From positions 62,001 through 126,000 of the forward strand of contig NZ_JBELZM010000012.1 of assembly GCF_040273735.1 (NCBI RefSeq): DNA of 64,000 nt, read 5' to 3'. The stretch comes from Solibacillus sp040273735 (GTDB lineage: Bacteria > Bacillota > Bacilli > Bacillales_A > Planococcaceae). Shown one piece after another: positions 61,731 through 64,000 of the stretch; position 1 is the stretch's first letter, and every line of letters starts with the position of its first letter. The translations under genes were made by a program, and so were the position numbers. Under the pieces are notes generated by a model that was not told where the DNA came from, made no database searches, and worked only from the letters and a program-made list of their open reading frames with translations.

Positions 61731-62591
61731 TTAGATTAACTGTCTATTATGTTGAATTGTTTCAATAAATTTTTCGATAGTTGTCGTTAAGTACGCATCT
61801 GCCCTGCGTATAAAGACTGTTTTAACTTTGCTGTATTCACTTGGCAATTGATGACAAGCGATCTCTCCGCTTTTTTCTAGGTGAGCTACTGCCGACCTTG
61901 GGACAAATGATACGCCGAGCCCCATCGCGACACTGCGTATAATAGTTTCCAATGTTCCGAACTCCATCACTTTTTCAGGCATTGCACCTTCTTGCTCATA
62001 CCATTTTTCCAGACGTGCACGGTAACCGCAGCCTTTTTTAAAACATAGGAAGGGTTCATCTTTCAATCCCTCCAATGTGTTCTTACGAGATTCGGTAATC
62101 AGGACAAGTTCCTCATTAAATACATCGTACGCTTCAAGATCAGGATGAACATTTGAAGCCGTAATAAATGCCCCATCCAATTTATAATTTAATACTTTTT
62201 CTTCTAACTTTTCCGTAACTCCTGTTATTAGTGACAAATCTACATTTTCATAGCTTTTAATATAGGAAGACAAAATGTTCGGTAAATGATAAACCGTTTC
62301 CACTGTACCGATTTCCAGTTTGCCGATTGGTTCCTCTTTATTAAGGACAGCGCGTTTCATTTCATCCGTCAGCAATAATATTTTCTCACTATAGGCTAAT
62401 AATTTTTTTCCTTCGGGTGTTAAAATCATTCCACGACGATGTCTATTAAACAATGGTGTATTTAACTCTGCCTCAAGCTTTTGAATTCTCGATGTAATAT
62501 TCGATTGTACGTAATTCAAATCTTTTGCAACTTCCGTAACAGTGCCTTTCTCCGCAACGAGCTGGAATATTTCCAAGTCTTTAAACTCCAT
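61731..62591 (-). CDS. LysR-family transcriptional regulator
   Basis: A 286-residue regulator: winged HTH at residues 1-60 (FKDLEIFQLVAEKGTVTEVAKDLNYVQSNITSRIQKLE) and a periplasmic-protein-like co-inducer domain with KLEIGTVETVYHLPNILSSY and MGLGVSFVPRSAVAHL. It is close to the CzcR/CitR-like branch by helix sequence. It is divergent from the EamA-type permease at 62734 and upstream of the MFS-M20 pair, so it could control either side. The 62626-62682 inverted repeat is the likely operator. No strong ribosome site, but ATGGAGTTTAAAG start is clear. Confidence 0.87.
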   Translation of the reverse strand: MEFKDLEIFQLVAEKGTVTEVAKDLNYVQSNITSRIQKLEAELNTPLFNRHRRGMILTPEGKKLLAYSEKILLLTDEMKRAVLNKEEPIGKLEIGTVETVYHLPNILSSYIKSYENVDLSLITGVTEKLEEKVLNYKLDGAFITASNVHPDLEAYDVFNEELVLITESRKNTLEGLKDEPFLCFKKGCGYRARLEKWYEQEGAMPEKVMEFGTLETIIRSVAMGLGVSFVPRSAVAHLEKSGEIACHQLPSEYSKVKTVFIRRADAYLTTTIEKFIETIQHNRQLI

Positions 62592-62625
62592 TTTTTTTCA
62601 CCATCTTTCTATATAACCTTCTATT

Positions 62626-62682
62626 ATGGTATCAAAAAATGTGATATTAACAATGTTTTTTATTCATTTTACGAGATACCAT
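62626..62682. promoter_or_regulatory. candidate LysR operator in the divergent region
   Basis: ATGGTATC (62626-62633) and GATACCAT (62675-62682) are perfect inverse copies 41 bases apart, placed between the two divergent start codons. Confidence 0.5.
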
Positions 62683-62733
62683 TTCAATTGTAAGATGATG
62701 TAGACATTAATTGAATGAGAGAGGTAAATACGA

Positions 62734-63702
62734 TTGAAAAATAGTGTTTTAATAGGTTCTATTCTTTGTTTTATAGCTGCAGTATCATGGGGGGCAATGT
62801 TTCCGGTAGCACATGATGCGTTTAAACATATAGATCCATTTTACTTTACAATTTTCAGATACGGCGCTGTGACGATCATTTTGATTGTGCTGCTATTATG
62901 GAAAGAAGGAAAGAGCGCTTTCCGTTTAGAAGGGAAAGGCCTTCAGCTTTGGTTTTTCGGTACTATGGCCTTTACAATATATAATTTGCTTATTTTCTGG
63001 GGCGAGGATTTGCTTGGGCAGTCCGGTGTTATGACGGCCTCTATTATGGAATCACTGATGCCGATGATTTCAATTGTAATCTCGTGGATGATTTTTAAGC
63101 ACCGTCCATCCCTTTTTACTTTACTCTGTGTAATGCTATCATTTGTCGGGGCTGTATTAGTAATTACAAAAGGCGATCTTCAGGCATTTTTAGGCACGAC
63201 TGGTCAGTTTATCCCGTCACTGTTAATTTTTATTGCTGTCGTTGGCTGGGTTATTTATACAATGGGTGCCAATGAATTTAGTCATTGGTCTGCTTTGCGC
63301 TATTCTACCTTGAGCTGTTTACTTGGAACGGTAACCGCAATACTCGTTACTTTAGCTGCAACAATGTTCGGTGCTGTACCGATGCCGGCTGTAAATGATG
63401 TAGTCGCAGTAGGTCCCCACTTGCTGTTTATGATTATTTTCCCGGGTGTTATTGCTTTATTGGGCTGGAACGTTGGCGTTAGCTACTTATCCCCTTTAAA
63501 TGCATTACTGTTCATCAATTTCGTTCCTGTTACAACACTGTTCATATCCATTGTTCAGGGGAATGCGGTAACGGTATTTGATATTGTTGGAACAGTGTTG
63601 ATTATTATTGCACTTTTATCTAACAATATGTATTTAAGAATGCGTGACAAGAAAAGGACCAATCATTCAGTGCGTTCTACGTGGAGTGAAGGGGTTTCTT
63701 AA
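62734..63702 (+). CDS. EamA/DMT-family permease
   Basis: A 322-residue drug/metabolite transporter with ten TM helices in two EamA repeats. The first repeat has AVSWGAMFPVAHDAFKHIDP and FRYGAVTIILIVLL, the second ends in FINFVPVTTLFISIVQGN and a basic tail (RMRDKKRTNHSVRSTW). It likely exports an amino acid or similar metabolite. The start is TTG 62734, nine bases after GAGAGG; no better start is in frame. Ended by a strong terminator. Confidence 0.85.
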   Translation: MKNSVLIGSILCFIAAVSWGAMFPVAHDAFKHIDPFYFTIFRYGAVTIILIVLLLWKEGKSAFRLEGKGLQLWFFGTMAFTIYNLLIFWGEDLLGQSGVMTASIMESLMPMISIVISWMIFKHRPSLFTLLCVMLSFVGAVLVITKGDLQAFLGTTGQFIPSLLIFIAVVGWVIYTMGANEFSHWSALRYSTLSCLLGTVTAILVTLAATMFGAVPMPAVNDVVAVGPHLLFMIIFPGVIALLGWNVGVSYLSPLNALLFINFVPVTTLFISIVQGNAVTVFDIVGTVLIIIALLSNNMYLRMRDKKRTNHSVRSTWSEGVS

Positions 63703-63728
63703 ATACAACCATTTATAAGCCTAATACC

Positions 63729-63768
63729 AATAAGCGTATCTATCATATAAGATAGATGCGCTTATTTA
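63729..63768 (+). terminator. terminator after the EamA-type gene
   Basis: AATAAGCG(T)ATCTATC and GATAGAT(G)CGCTTATT with an ATATAA loop; TTAAATTT follows. Confidence 0.88.
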
Positions 63769-63809
63769 AATTTCACTACTTTATAGTTCATTGTGTTATT
63801 TTCCTTATA

Positions 63810-64000
63810 ATGTTATCTTTTTATGAAATCCCAAATAATACAACTGTAAAATATTTAGCTTCCTATAGAGATGTACGATATTTAAATGCTGTGACTATGG
63901 CAATGATAATTTATAAAGATGGAGACATTTTGTTCGAAGATATTAACGTGAAAATTTCTGTTTCAAAAGATGAGAACGGAAAGTGGCAGTTGGTCGTTGA
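63810..64000 (+). CDS. unidentified open frame running off the right edge
   Basis: From ATG 63810 the frame stays open to the end, with translated stretches such as RYLNAVTMAMIIYKDGDILFEDINV and KISVSKDENGKWQLVV that look like a beta-rich secreted or surface domain. There is no ribosome site at this ATG, so the true start could differ or the piece could be a remnant. Not enough of it is visible to name a family. Confidence 0.4.
   Translation, partial: MLSFYEIPNNTTVKYLASYRDVRYLNAVTMAMIIYKDGDILFEDINVKISVSKDENGKWQLVV

Overview
The window is a low-GC Gram-positive chromosome segment, most probably a member of the Bacillales and within it the Planococcaceae (Solibacillus/Lysinibacillus-like). This rests on B. 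subtilis-type gene families (HflX, AhpC/AhpF with a PerR box, DUF948, DUF4097, a BmrCD-like exporter, SipS-like signal peptidase), SLH-domain cell-surface proteins, strong AGGAGG ribosome sites and many rho-independent terminators. I see no rRNA, tRNA, CRISPR array, prophage or insertion sequence. The assignment is inference from protein families, not a database result.

Layout. 0-6 kb: start of hflX (off the left edge), a divergent methyltransferase behind a cluster of inverted repeats, the DUF47/PiT phosphate uptake pair, and an MMPL exporter. 5.87-6.17 kb: a gene-free convergent spacer with a 9-base motif (TATTAGAAC and variants) repeated mostly at exactly 21-base steps. 6.2-25.6 kb: mostly minus-strand housekeeping and accessory genes (AI-2E transporter, PepF, chemotaxis receptor, YebC-like regulator, zinc peptidase, LMW phosphatase, PlsC, epimerase, RlmA, polysaccharide deacetylase, NERD-like protein, HAD nucleotidase, TSUP permease, DinB, UDG-like glycosylase, orphan oligopeptide-binding lipoprotein, YtcJ-like amidohydrolase, small lipoprotein).

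25.7-29.6 kb: the most interesting regulatory region. A consensus promoter is followed by a 32-codon leader ORF, two tandem terminator hairpins, a third hairpin, a second 18-codon ORF with a strong ribosome site, and then a two-gene heterodimeric ABC exporter resembling B. subtilis BmrC/BmrD. This looks like a translation-coupled attenuator that switches on drug efflux. 29.7-42.1 kb: a second MMPL exporter opposite a MerR regulator with a cobalamin-type domain, AhpC/AhpF under tandem PerR-like boxes, two tandem 40-residue microproteins, a DUF948 protein, an SLH/NlpC-P60 wall hydrolase, and a MerR + ABC exporter operon whose promoter has the 19-base spacer typical of MerR activation.

42.2-58.5 kb: PadR/DUF4097 pair, FAD oxidoreductase, PAS-GGDEF-EAL protein, acetyltransferase, M20 hydrolase, signal peptidase I, membrane protein + XRE regulator, PQQ-type sugar dehydrogenase lipoprotein, then a stretch of small accessory genes, several damaged: a Nudix gene frameshifted at a six-base C/G run, a GNAT gene with one in-frame stop, and a DUF2975 gene without a standard start codon. 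It continues with a soluble chemotaxis protein and an SLH protein. 58.5-64 kb: a remnant of one M20 hydrolase, an intact M20 gene with an MFS transporter, a LysR regulator divergent from an EamA-type permease, and an unidentified open frame running off the right edge.
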